Both the position numbers and the translations under genes were made by a program. The notes beneath the pieces are model-generated. The model had not been told where the DNA came from and did no database searches. It saw nothing but the letters and a program-made list of their open reading frames with translations. From RGIG426 sp045643425 (lineage in GTDB: Bacteria; Bacillota; Clostridia; Oscillospirales; Acutalibacteraceae), in contig JAZUKW010000069.1 of NCBI GenBank assembly GCA_045643425.1, forward strand, positions 1 to 11,246: a stretch of 11,246 nt of DNA. The letters are read 5' to 3'. This document shows positions 1-6,373 of this stretch, piece after piece. How positions within the stretch are numbered: position 1 is the stretch's first letter; every line of letters begins with the position of its first letter.

Positions 1-908
1 GCGACACGGTGCTCGGTATGGGACTGCCGAGCGGCGGTCACCTCTCCCACGGCACGAAATTCAACATTTCGGGCAAACACTTCAACTCGGTCGCCTACGG
101 CTTAAACGAAAAGACCCAGCTCATCGACTACGACGAACTGCTCCGCCTCGCGAAAGAGCATAAGCCGCAGTTGATCGTCGTGGGCGCCTCTGCCTATCCG
201 CGCATCATCGACTTCAAGCGCTGCCGCGAGATCGCGGACGAAGTCGGCGCGTATCTGATGGTCGATATGGCGCACATCGCCGGCCTCGTTGCCGCGGGTG
301 TGCATCCGTCGCCGGTGCCGTATGCCGACGTCGTGACCACCACCACCCACAAAACCATGCGCGGCCCGCGCGGCGGTATGATCCTCTGCAAAGCGGAATA
401 CGCGAAGCAGGTGGACAAAGCCGTGTTCCCGGGAACGCAGGGCGGCCCGCTTATGCACATCATCGCCGCCAAAGCGGTCATGCTCGGCGAAGCGCTGAAG
501 CCCGAGTTCAAAACGTATCAAGAGCAAATCGTCAAAAACGCCGCCGTTCTCGCCAACGAGCTGAAAGCCGCCGGCTTCGACCTCGTGTCGGGCGGCACGG
601 ATAACCACCTGATGCTCCTCGACCTGCGTTCGGTGGGCATCACCGGTGCGGAGCTGGAAGCCCGTCTCGACGAGGTGCACATCACCGCCAACAAAAACGC
701 CATTCTCAACGATCCGCAGCCGTCCTCGATTACGAGCGGTATGCGCCTCGGCACGCCGGCGGTTACCTCGCGCGGCTTCAAAGAGGCCGAAATGCGCGAC
801 ATCGCCCGTTTCATCAAAGAAGCCACCTTCGATTTCGACGCGACCAAAGACCGCATCACCGAGGAAGTCATCGCGCTGTGCGAGCGCTTCCCGATTTATA
901 CGAAATAA
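1..908 (+). CDS. glyA: Serine hydroxymethyltransferase (3' portion; 5' end lies outside the window)
   Basis: This PLP-dependent cytosolic enzyme interconverts serine plus tetrahydrofolate with glycine plus 5,10-methylene-tetrahydrofolate, the main one-carbon source. The reading frame is open from base 3 (Asp-Thr-Val-Leu-Gly), with no start in the window, and ends at TAA 906-908. About 301 residues are visible. Family landmarks are the GLPSGGHLSHG segment at the start, the VDMAHIAGLVAAGVHPSP block, and the PLP-lysine motif TTTTHKTMRGPRGG with the Schiff-base Lys at codon 351-353. Next come FPGTQGGPLMH and the C-terminal SGMRLGTPAVTSRG folate-side motif. Judged against the usual length of about 410-420 residues, roughly the first 110 are missing, including the tight-turn N-terminal arm. 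No terminator separates it from the SPFH gene 31 nt downstream, so read-through is likely. The family call is certain. Confidence 0.97.
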   Translation, partial: DTVLGMGLPSGGHLSHGTKFNISGKHFNSVAYGLNEKTQLIDYDELLRLAKEHKPQLIVVGASAYPRIIDFKRCREIADEVGAYLMVDMAHIAGLVAAGVHPSPVPYADVVTTTTHKTMRGPRGGMILCKAEYAKQVDKAVFPGTQGGPLMHIIAAKAVMLGEALKPEFKTYQEQIVKNAAVLANELKAAGFDLVSGGTDNHLMLLDLRSVGITGAELEARLDEVHITANKNAILNDPQPSSITSGMRLGTPAVTSRGFKEAEMRDIARFIKEATFDFDATKDRITEEVIALCERFPIYTK

Positions 909-939
909 ACCGACCTAAGATAAAAAAGGAGAATGCTTT

Positions 940-1902
940 ATGGGACCTTTTATTGTGATTGGTATTATCGTTGTTGTTTTTCTGGCGCTGTCCATCCGCG
1001 TTGTGCCGCAAGCGCACGAATACGTTGTGGAATTTCTCGGTAAATACCGCAAGACCTGGGGCGCGGGCATTCACTTCCTCATCCCGTTTTTTGAGACCGT
1101 CTCCAAGCGCATCACGCTGATGGAGCAGCTGCTCGACGCGCCGCCTCAACCGGTCATCACCGAGGACAACGTCACCATGCAGATCGACTCGGTCGTGTAT
1201 TTCCGCATTTTCGACGCGAAGCTGTACGCCTACGGCGCGGTCAACCCGATCAGCGCGCTCGAAAACCTCACCGCGACCACCCTGCGTAACATCGTCGGCG
1301 AGCTCGACCTCGACGGTACGCTGACCTCCCGCGACGTCATCAACGCGAAGATGACCGAGATCATCGACAAAGCGACCGACGAGTGGGGCATCCGCGTTAC
1401 CCGCGTGGAGCTGAAGAACATCATCCCGCCGAAAGAGATTCGCGACGCGATGGAAAAACAGATGAAAGCGGAACGCGAGCGCCGCGAGACCTTGCTTCAA
1501 GCCGAGGGTCACCGCGACGCGATCGTCACCCGCGCCGAGGGTGAAAAACACGCCGCCGTCCTCGCCGCCGAAGGTGAGCGCGACGCGCGTATCGCCCGCG
1601 CCGAGGGTGAAGCGAAAGCGATCCTCCTGCAAAAGCAGGCCGAGGCCGCCGGTATCCGCGCTTTGATGGAAGCGAGACCCAACGCCGCCGTGCTGGAGCT
1701 CAAACGCTACGAGGCGCTCATTAAAGCGGCGGACGGTCAAGCGTCCAAAATCATCATCCCGACCGACGTGGCCGCCGGCGTTGCGAAAAACGTCGTGTGG
1801 AACGAAACGACCGGCATCGGAAGCACCACCGCGCCCGCGCCGAAAGCGCCGCCCGCACCGGAGGTTGACCCCTGCTGTGACCGCTTTAAAGACAACGAAT
1901 AA
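940..1902 (+). CDS. SPFH/band-7 (stomatin-like) membrane protein with hendecad coiled coil
   Basis: A 320-residue protein of the stomatin/prohibitin/flotillin superfamily, closest in layout to QmcA/YbbK-type proteins. ATG at 940 follows AAAAGGAG (924-931) by 8 nt. Residues about 3-20 form one hydrophobic N-terminal anchor (IVIGIIVVVFLALSIRVVP). The band-7 domain follows (EYVVEFLGKYRKTWGAGIHF, QPVITEDNVTMQIDSVVYFRI, then NIVGELDLDGTLTSRDVIN and VELKNIIPPKEIRDAM). A charged helix of near-perfect 11-residue repeats (codons from 1468 to 1632) comes next, then a Pro/Ala-rich tail ending in DPCCDRFKDNE. Family members oligomerise into membrane-associated cages or rings and scaffold membrane microdomains or proteases; the specific role here is unknown. 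There is no NfeD-type partner adjacent. It probably shares a transcript with glyA and ends at the terminator at 1921-1947. Confidence 0.93.
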   Translation: MGPFIVIGIIVVVFLALSIRVVPQAHEYVVEFLGKYRKTWGAGIHFLIPFFETVSKRITLMEQLLDAPPQPVITEDNVTMQIDSVVYFRIFDAKLYAYGAVNPISALENLTATTLRNIVGELDLDGTLTSRDVINAKMTEIIDKATDEWGIRVTRVELKNIIPPKEIRDAMEKQMKAERERRETLLQAEGHRDAIVTRAEGEKHAAVLAAEGERDARIARAEGEAKAILLQKQAEAAGIRALMEARPNAAVLELKRYEALIKAADGQASKIIIPTDVAAGVAKNVVWNETTGIGSTTAPAPKAPPAPEVDPCCDRFKDNE

Positions 1903-1914
1903 TAAAAAACACAC

Positions 1915-1949
1915 AAAAAAGACCGACTCGAAAGAGCCGGTCTTTTTAT
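1915..1949. terminator. Bidirectional intrinsic terminator between convergent genes
   Basis: The stem is GACCGACTC (1921-1929) against GAGCCGGTC (1934-1942) around a GAAA loop, with one internal A-C mismatch. On the plus strand it is followed by TTTTT (1943-1947), terminating the SPFH gene. On the minus strand the A run at 1915-1920 reads as six T's, terminating the lipoprotein gene, whose stop is at 1966. This arrangement serves both convergent genes. Confidence 0.85.
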
Positions 1950-1965
1950 TATAGTATATATTCCT

Positions 1966-3462
1966 TTATTTCGTCGCTTCGCGGAAATCGTAGATCGCGC
2001 CGAACGCGCCGCCGCCGAACGGTCGGGCAATCACACCCTGCACCCCTTCGGCAAAAGCGAAGCTGCGCGCCGGATAATAGAACGGCAGGCAGGGCAGCAC
2101 ACGGTAGAGCTGCGCCTCCGCCTTTTGGTAGTCGGCGCGCTTGCCGGTTTTTACGGCGGCTTCCAGCGCCGCCGTAAACGCCGTATCGTCCGACAGCGCC
2201 GCGAGCGCCTGGCCGACCGTCTCGCCGCCGCTGTCCCGCGCACAAAGCGCCAGGTCATACTCGCCCGCTTCCACCCGCTGTCGCAGCGCGGAGGCGGAAA
2301 GCTTTTCGATCTTCAAATACAGCGAAAATTTCTTTTGCCACGTCTGCAGGATCTCTTTCGCGAGCGCGACCGACAGCTCATCCTCGCCGCAAAGAAGCGC
2401 CAGCTGTGACAGCCCGCTCATATTCGGCGTTTTTCCCGCTTTCACCGAGCCGAACGTATCCGTTTCGCGCACGTAGGGCTCGCCGCCGCAGCGCACGTCG
2501 GGCGCCACAAAGCCCGTCGCGGTGTGCTTGTTTTCTTTTTCCCACAAGCCGGAAAGCTTTTGGCGGTCAAGCGCCGCGCACAACGTCGCGCGCACCGCCT
2601 CGGATTTGAGCGCCGCGCAAGCGGGGTTGATCCACAGACCGTATACGCTGTCGTACACCGTTTCGATCGTACAGCCCTGCCGCGCGGCATCCGCCGCCTG
2701 CTCGTCGGTGAGCGCCGCCGCATCCAGCCCGCCGGATTTGAGCAGCTGCACCACGTCCTGCTCGTCGGTACCGAGCACGTAGCGCATCCGATCGGGCAGA
2801 ATCGTGTCCGCAGCATAATAATGGGTATTTTTACATAAAATAAGGTATTCCCCGTGGCTCCAGGAGTTCAGCATAAACGCGCCGTTCGACAGCGTGTATT
2901 CCTGCTCCATACCGTAGTGACCGGCAGATTTCTCAAAAAAGCCGCGATGACACGGAAAAAAGGCGTTGGACGCGGTTTTTTCGAGAAACGCCTCGTCCGG
3001 CGCGGTCAACGTCACCGTCAGCGTGCGGTTGTCCTTTGCCGTCGCCGTTTTTACCTCTTTATAGAGCGCGGCGAGCGGCGAGCGGGTGGCGGGGTCTTTC
3101 CCGCGCTCCACCGCAAAAACGAAGTCGTCCGCCGTCACCTTTTCGCCGTTGCTCCACGTCGCGTCGCGCAGCGTAAAGGTATAGGTGCAGGCATCCTCGG
3201 ACACCGTCCACGACGCGGCGATCCCCGCGATCGGCTTTCCGTCCTCCGAAAGACGCGTCAGCCCCTCCATCGTGGCGGCCAGCACCTCTACCGACGCGGC
3301 ATCCTGCGCCATTTGGGGATCCAGCTGAAGCGGCTCCGCCGCAAGCGGCAGCCGCAGCGCCGTACCGTACTTTGACCGGCGCGCGCCGCAGGCGGTGGCC
3401 GTCAGACACACCACACCGCAAAGAAGCACGGCAAGCACGCGTTTTCCACCCGTTTTCGTCAC
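1966..3462 (-). CDS. Extracellular solute-binding lipoprotein, family 5 (peptide/oligopeptide-binding type)
   Basis: A 498-residue SBP_bac_5 protein (OppA/DppA-like), which normally captures peptides or other solutes outside the membrane and delivers them to an ABC importer. The start is GTG (complement of 3460-3462), preceded on the minus strand by a very strong AAGGAGG (about 3471-3477). Residues 7-24 form a lipoprotein signal peptide with a lipobox-like ATAC; Cys25 would be lipidated, although position -3 is Ala rather than the usual Leu. The mature part shows family landmarks: EPLQLDPQMAQDAASVEVL, EGLTRLSEDGKPIAGIAASW, then YTFTLRDATWSNGEKVTADDFVFA and a C-terminal LPFYYPARSFAF. The length is normal or slightly short for the family. 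No permease or ATPase genes adjoin it, so it is an orphan binding protein or one that serves a system encoded elsewhere. The ligand cannot be read from sequence. Confidence 0.93.
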   Translation of the reverse strand: MTKTGGKRVLAVLLCGVVCLTATACGARRSKYGTALRLPLAAEPLQLDPQMAQDAASVEVLAATMEGLTRLSEDGKPIAGIAASWTVSEDACTYTFTLRDATWSNGEKVTADDFVFAVERGKDPATRSPLAALYKEVKTATAKDNRTLTVTLTAPDEAFLEKTASNAFFPCHRGFFEKSAGHYGMEQEYTLSNGAFMLNSWSHGEYLILCKNTHYYAADTILPDRMRYVLGTDEQDVVQLLKSGGLDAAALTDEQAADAARQGCTIETVYDSVYGLWINPACAALKSEAVRATLCAALDRQKLSGLWEKENKHTATGFVAPDVRCGGEPYVRETDTFGSVKAGKTPNMSGLSQLALLCGEDELSVALAKEILQTWQKKFSLYLKIEKLSASALRQRVEAGEYDLALCARDSGGETVGQALAALSDDTAFTAALEAAVKTGKRADYQKAEAQLYRVLPCLPFYYPARSFAFAEGVQGVIARPFGGGAFGAIYDFREATK

Positions 3463-3510
3463 GCGACCACCTCCTTTTTTGTCGTATGCAAACGGATTTT
3501 TTCTATGCGT

Positions 3511-3539
3511 ATCTTACCACGTTTTTCCCGAAAATACAA
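3511..3539 (-). promoter_or_regulatory. Predicted sigma-A promoter for the solute-binding lipoprotein
   Basis: On the minus strand, TTGTAT (3539-3534), a 17-nt spacer, and TAAGAT (3516-3511). The expected transcript start is near 3504, giving a leader of about 40 nt before the GTG start at 3462. The -35 is weak (3 of 6 consensus positions) and the -10 is fair (4 of 6), but the spacing is ideal and the location fits. Confidence 0.5.
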
Positions 3540-3596
3540 GGGTTTCGGGGCGTTTTCCGCTTTTGCGCTCCCAAAAGGGTGCTATTTTTTGCTACA

Positions 3597-3608
3597 TTTC
3601 ACAAAAAT
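3597..3608 (+). repeat. 12-bp direct repeat TTTCACAAAAAT, copy 1
   Basis: Identical to the copy at 3778-3789, in the same orientation and 181 bp apart. This copy lies about 58 bp upstream of the -35 of the minus-strand lipoprotein promoter. It is a candidate regulator half-site or operator; no known regulator motif was recognised. Confidence 0.55.
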
Positions 3609-3619
3609 TTCGGGGTTTT

Positions 3620-3649
3620 CGGCAATTTGCGGCAAAAGCGCGGCAAAAG
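3620..3649 (+). repeat. Helically phased CGGCAA direct repeats
   Basis: CGGCAA occurs at 3620, 3630 and 3641, spaced 10 and 11 bp, about one helical turn. The last two form GCGGCAAAAGCGCGGCAA (3629-3646), which recurs with one difference at 6422-6439 in another intergenic region. The final copy overlaps the left arm of a GCGCGG...CCGCGC inverted repeat (3638-3660). Confidence 0.5.
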
Positions 3650-3743
3650 GTGCTCCGCGCCCTCTTTTCGTGGCAAAAATTCCGCAAATCACCCCTTACA
3701 GCGGGTTTGCGGCTCTCTCAAGCGGCACGGAGTGGCGTTTCTT

Positions 3744-3763
3744 GTAAAGTCAAAAACCTTTAC
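3744..3763. repeat. Inverted repeat GTAAAG-n8-CTTTAC upstream of the G5/3D promoter
   Basis: A 6-bp exact inverted repeat with an 8-nt centre, ending 42 bp upstream of the -35 box at 3806. The position suits an activator or repressor site, but the arms are short enough to arise by chance. Confidence 0.3.
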
Positions 3764-3777
3764 TTCGGTTGTGCATC

Positions 3778-3789
3778 TTTCACAAAAAT
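3778..3789 (+). repeat. 12-bp direct repeat TTTCACAAAAAT, copy 2
   Basis: Exact second copy of the element at 3597-3608. It ends 16 bp upstream of the TTGACA box of the G5/3D promoter, a typical activator-binding position. Confidence 0.55.
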
Positions 3790-3805
3790 CGTCACCCTCT
3801 TTCGT

Positions 3806-3834
3806 TTGACAAAGCAAAAAAAGACGGCTATACT
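3806..3834 (+). promoter_or_regulatory. Strong sigma-A promoter for the G5/3D protein
   Basis: TTGACA (3806-3811), an exact 17-nt spacer, then TATACT (3829-3834): 6 of 6 and 5 of 6 consensus matches. The expected transcript start is near 3841, giving a leader of about 93 nt before the ATG at 3934. This is one of the two best promoters in the window. Confidence 0.85.
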
Positions 3835-3857
3835 ACCAAACGTAGCCAGCAAACACT

Positions 3858-3910
3858 CCCGCTGCCGGGCGTTTCGCCCTCCTCTTTTCTCTCAATTTTT
3901 GCAGCGCGGG
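3858..3910 (+). promoter_or_regulatory. Potentially structured 5' leader of the G5/3D gene
   Basis: CCCGCTGC (3858-3865) can pair with GCAGCG plus GGG (3901-3906 and 3908-3910, one bulged C). This encloses a hairpin GGGCG/CGCCC (3867-3871 and 3875-3879) and a pyrimidine-rich single-stranded stretch (3880-3900). The closing stem ends just before the purine-rich ribosome-binding region (3914-3920). It does not match a riboswitch class I recognise and is too short for the ydaO (c-di-AMP) class often found before wall-hydrolase genes. Confidence 0.4.
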
Positions 3911-3933
3911 AAAGAAAGGAAATGGCCATTATT

Positions 3934-4881
3934 ATGAACACATCATTAAAAGGCGCCCTCCGACGGCTGCTGAACAACCGCGCGGTTTCGTTCGGCTCCA
4001 TCGTGGTGCTGTCGCTTGTGTTGACCGGCGTGATCTCCGCCCACCCCGCGATGAGCGAGGTTCCGGCGGCCGCCGCGCCCACCGAGCAACAAATCGCCGT
4101 CACCTCCGCGCCCCTCACGGTCACGGTCAAGGCAGACGGCAAAACCTACACCGTGACGCCGGACGGCAAAACGGTGGCGGACGCGCTTGACGCCGCACAC
4201 TTGTTCCTCGGCGAGGACGACAAAGTGTCTCCGTCGGCGACGACCTCTCTCAAGGACGGACAGGAAATCACCGTCACCCGCATTTCTTTTGAGGAGCGGG
4301 TGGAGCTGGAGACCATCCCCTTTGAGAAAAAAGAGGAAACCACCGCCTCTCTCGACGAGGGCGAAAAGAAAAAGAAGCAAGCCGGCGCTGACGGCGTGCG
4401 GGAACGCGTCTTCTGCGACAAGATCGTGGACGGCGTGGTGGAAAAATCCACCGAGCTGCGCTCCTCCGTCGTGACCGAGGCCACCCCCGAGATTTGGCAG
4501 GTCGGCAAGAAAAAGAGCACCCCCGTCACCAAGCCTGCCGGCGTCGTAACCCATGCTTCCGGCAAACCGACGAGCTATAAATCCTGCTTGTCCGGCACCG
4601 CCACCGCGTATACCAACGACCGCGGCCTGGCAGGTGAGTGGACGGCGAGCGGCCTTGCCGCCCAGCGCGGCGTCGTTGCCGTCAATCCGGACATCATCCC
4701 GCTCGGCACCAAGCTGTATATCGCCTCCCCCGACGGCAGCATCGTTTACGGCTATGCTGTTGCCGGCGACACCGGCGGCGCGATGTATAGCGGCGAAGCC
4801 CTCGTAGACCTGTTCTACGATACCTATGAGGAATGTATCCAATTCGGCCGCCGCACGATGAATATTTATATTCTGGAATAA
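3934..4881 (+). CDS. Exported or membrane-anchored DUF348-G5-3D domain protein (YabE/YocH/RpfB-like cell-wall protein)
   Basis: A 315-residue envelope protein. Residues about 18-36 form one hydrophobic segment (VSFGSIVVLSLVLTGVISA), a signal-anchor or signal peptide. Next are a DUF348-like ubiquitin fold (about 58-115; LTVTVKADGKTYTVTPDGKT), a G5 domain with a Lys-rich middle (about 116-200), and a C-terminal 3D domain (about 217-315). The 3D domain shows GTATAYT, TASGLAAQRGVVAVNP, IPLGTKLYI, AGDTGG and VDLFYDTYEE. 3D domains share the MltA-like double-psi barrel fold and are linked to peptidoglycan cleavage; Asp279 and Asp292 are present, but the usual first Asp is Asn251. Two starts are possible: ATG 3922 lies only 1 nt after AAAGGA (3915-3920), whereas ATG 3934 is 13 nt after it and begins MNTSLKGALRR. 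I prefer 3934. It is transcribed alone from the 3806 promoter and closed by the terminator at 4891. Confidence 0.9.
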   Translation: MNTSLKGALRRLLNNRAVSFGSIVVLSLVLTGVISAHPAMSEVPAAAAPTEQQIAVTSAPLTVTVKADGKTYTVTPDGKTVADALDAAHLFLGEDDKVSPSATTSLKDGQEITVTRISFEERVELETIPFEKKEETTASLDEGEKKKKQAGADGVRERVFCDKIVDGVVEKSTELRSSVVTEATPEIWQVGKKKSTPVTKPAGVVTHASGKPTSYKSCLSGTATAYTNDRGLAGEWTASGLAAQRGVVAVNPDIIPLGTKLYIASPDGSIVYGYAVAGDTGGAMYSGEALVDLFYDTYEECIQFGRRTMNIYILE

Positions 4882-4890
4882 GCTTTTTGA

Positions 4891-4926
4891 AACACCCGTT
4901 TCTCTTTTGAGAAGCGGGTGTTTTTC
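4891..4926 (+). terminator. Strong intrinsic terminator after the G5/3D gene
   Basis: A 14-bp stem, AACACCCGTTTCTC (4891-4904) against GAGAAGCGGGTGTT (4909-4922), with one G-U wobble and a TTTT loop. It runs straight into a T tract (4921-4925). It starts 9 nt after the stop codon and insulates mnmE downstream. Confidence 0.93.
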
Positions 4927-4939
4927 TGTCGTTCCCGAC

Positions 4940-4968
4940 TTGTTTTTTTCAAAACAGCGTGATATAAT
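4940..4968 (+). promoter_or_regulatory. Extended -10 sigma-A promoter for mnmE
   Basis: TTGTTT (4940-4945), a 17-nt spacer, and a perfect TATAAT (4963-4968) preceded by TGA (4960-4962), the extended -10 signature. The expected start is near 4975, so the in-frame ATG at 4972 would not be in the transcript. This supports the GTG at 5005 as the mnmE start, with a leader of about 30 nt. Confidence 0.85.
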
Positions 4969-5004
4969 AAGATGATATTTATTTTAAAGAGAGGAGCGTT
5001 GACC

Positions 5005-6372
5005 GTGAGCGACACCATCGTGGCGATCTCTACCCCCACCGCCCCGGCGGGGCTCGGTGTGGTGCGCCTTTCGGGTGACGATGCCCCCGCGCTGGCGGAC
5101 AAGCTGTTTCGCCCGCTGGATGCCGGTCGCGCGCCCTCATCGCTTTCCGGCTATACCGCCGCTTACGGCCACGTGTTCGACGAAGACGGCGATTTTGACG
5201 ACGCGGTGGCGCTCGTGTTCCGCGCGCCCCACAGCTATACCGGCGAAAACGTCGTGGAGCTTTCCTGCCACGGCGGCGTCTATCTGCTGCGCCGGTTGGT
5301 ACGCGCCGCGGTAGCGGTCGGCGCTCGTCCCGCCGAAGCGGGTGAGTTCACCAAACGCGCGTTTTTAAACGGCAAAATGGATCTGACCGGCGCGGACGCG
5401 GTGATGGATCTCATCGGCGCGCAGGGGGCGCTGGCGGCAAAGACCGCGCTCGCCGCGCGCGAGGGCGGTACGTTCCGCGCGCTCGCCGCTGTCAAGGCCG
5501 ACTTGTTGGCGGTCGCCGCGCAAGCCGCCGCCTACGTCGATTATCCCTACGAAGACATCCCGGAGCTTTCCGGCGACGCGCTGGCCGCGACGTTTGCCGC
5601 CGCCGAAAAAGCGCTCTCGAAGCTTCTTTCCACCTTTGATGCCGGTCGCGTGCTGCGCGAGGGCATCGACACGGTGATCGTCGGCCCGCCGAACGTGGGC
5701 AAATCCACCCTGATGAACCTCTTGTCCGGCTGTGAGCGGAGCATCGTCACCGACGAGGCCGGCACCACCCGCGACGTGGTGGAGGAAACGGTGCGGCTCG
5801 GCGACGTAACGTTGCGCCTGGCGGACACCGCCGGCATCCGCGGCACCGATAACCAAGCCGAACAATTGGGCGTTCAGCGGGCGCGGGATCGACTGCATTC
5901 CGCGGCGCTTGTGCTCGCGGTGTTCGACGGAAGCGCGCCGCTTTCAAACGACGACCGCGCCCTTGCCGAAGCCGCCGCAAAAAGTCCTCTTGTCATCGGC
6001 GTTCTCAACAAATCCGACCTGGGAACGGAAAACGAGGCGTTTCTCCGCTCCCTTTACTCCGAGCTGGTCGTTCTCTCCGCCAAAGACGGCACCGGCGTGG
6101 ACGCGCTGTCCGACGCGGTCGCCCGCGTGACGGGGCTTGCACAGCTCACGGGGGACGAAACCCTCCTGTCCACCGAGCGGCAATACGCCGCCGCCCGACG
6201 GGCACTCGAAGCGGTGCGCCGCGGAGCGGAAGCCGCCGCCGCAGGGCTTACACCCGACCTCATCGGCGTGGATCTGGACGAGGCGATCGCCGCTATTTCC
6301 GAGCTGACCGGCGAGCGCGTCAGCGACGCGGTGGTGGACGAGGTCTTCTCCCGCTTCTGTGTCGGCAAATAA
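5005..6372 (+). CDS. mnmE: tRNA uridine-5-carboxymethylaminomethyl modification GTPase MnmE (TrmE)
   Basis: A 455-residue G protein. With MnmG it installs the (carboxymethyl)aminomethyl group on wobble uridine 34 of certain tRNAs, using a folate one-carbon unit, in the cytosol. The start is GTG 5005, giving MSDTIVAISTP, 8 nt after GAGGAG (4991-4996). The TrmE_N folate-binding domain spans about 1-118 (VVRLSG, HSYTGENVVELSCHGG, RPAEAGEFTKRAFLNGKMDL). A helical domain carries an inserted G domain: G1 GPPNVGKST (227-235), G2 GTTRD (253-257), G3 DTAG (274-277), G4 NKSD (335-338), and G5 SAKD (358-361). The chain ends FCVGK, the conserved C-terminal motif whose Cys (452) is catalytic. Length and motifs are complete. 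It stands alone between its own promoter and the next intergenic region, without mnmG or jag nearby. Confidence 0.98.
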   Translation: MSDTIVAISTPTAPAGLGVVRLSGDDAPALADKLFRPLDAGRAPSSLSGYTAAYGHVFDEDGDFDDAVALVFRAPHSYTGENVVELSCHGGVYLLRRLVRAAVAVGARPAEAGEFTKRAFLNGKMDLTGADAVMDLIGAQGALAAKTALAAREGGTFRALAAVKADLLAVAAQAAAYVDYPYEDIPELSGDALAATFAAAEKALSKLLSTFDAGRVLREGIDTVIVGPPNVGKSTLMNLLSGCERSIVTDEAGTTRDVVEETVRLGDVTLRLADTAGIRGTDNQAEQLGVQRARDRLHSAALVLAVFDGSAPLSNDDRALAEAAAKSPLVIGVLNKSDLGTENEAFLRSLYSELVVLSAKDGTGVDALSDAVARVTGLAQLTGDETLLSTERQYAAARRALEAVRRGAEAAAAGLTPDLIGVDLDEAIAAISELTGERVSDAVVDEVFSRFCVGK

Positions 6373-6373
6373 A

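Larger units (their letters stand above)
3463..3933. other. Divergent regulatory region between the lipoprotein and the G5/3D gene
   Basis: This 471-nt gap is AT-richer than the genes around it and holds no supportable gene. It contains the minus-strand promoter (3511-3539), two copies of TTTCACAAAAAT (3597-3608 and 3778-3789), phased CGGCAA repeats (3620-3649), a GCGCGG/CCGCGC inverted repeat (3638-3643 and 3655-3660), a GTAAAG/CTTTAC inverted repeat (3744-3749 and 3758-3763), a consensus plus-strand promoter (3806-3834), and a foldable leader (3858-3910). Short open frames crossing it lack ribosome-binding sites and run through these signals. Confidence 0.7.

Noticed and set aside
868..1914. 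348-codon open frame on the minus strand across the SPFH gene
   Set aside because: Antisense shadow of a high-GC gene: the plus strand has a clear SPFH protein with ribosome-binding site, and the antisense product is low-complexity Arg/Gly/Val/Asp-rich with no recognisable domain.
3620..3649. CRISPR-like array
   Set aside because: The repeat units are only about 6-10 bp with 10-11 bp period and no unique spacers, unlike a CRISPR array.
3841..3933. c-di-AMP (ydaO-type) riboswitch before the G5/3D gene
   Set aside because: The leader is only about 93 nt from the predicted start, shorter than that class, and its conserved sequence blocks are not seen.
3395..3937. Plus-strand open frames (up to 180 codons) in the divergent intergenic region
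   Set aside because: No Shine-Dalgarno at the starts, no domain-like sequence, and they run through both promoters and the start of the minus-strand gene.
3946..4842. 298-codon minus-strand open frame across the G5/3D gene
   Set aside because: Shadow of a gene with strong domain evidence and its own consensus promoter and terminator.
4972..5004. Earlier mnmE start at ATG 4972
   Set aside because: The predicted transcript begins near 4975, this ATG has no ribosome-binding site, and homologues begin near the MSDTIVAIST sequence encoded from GTG 5005.
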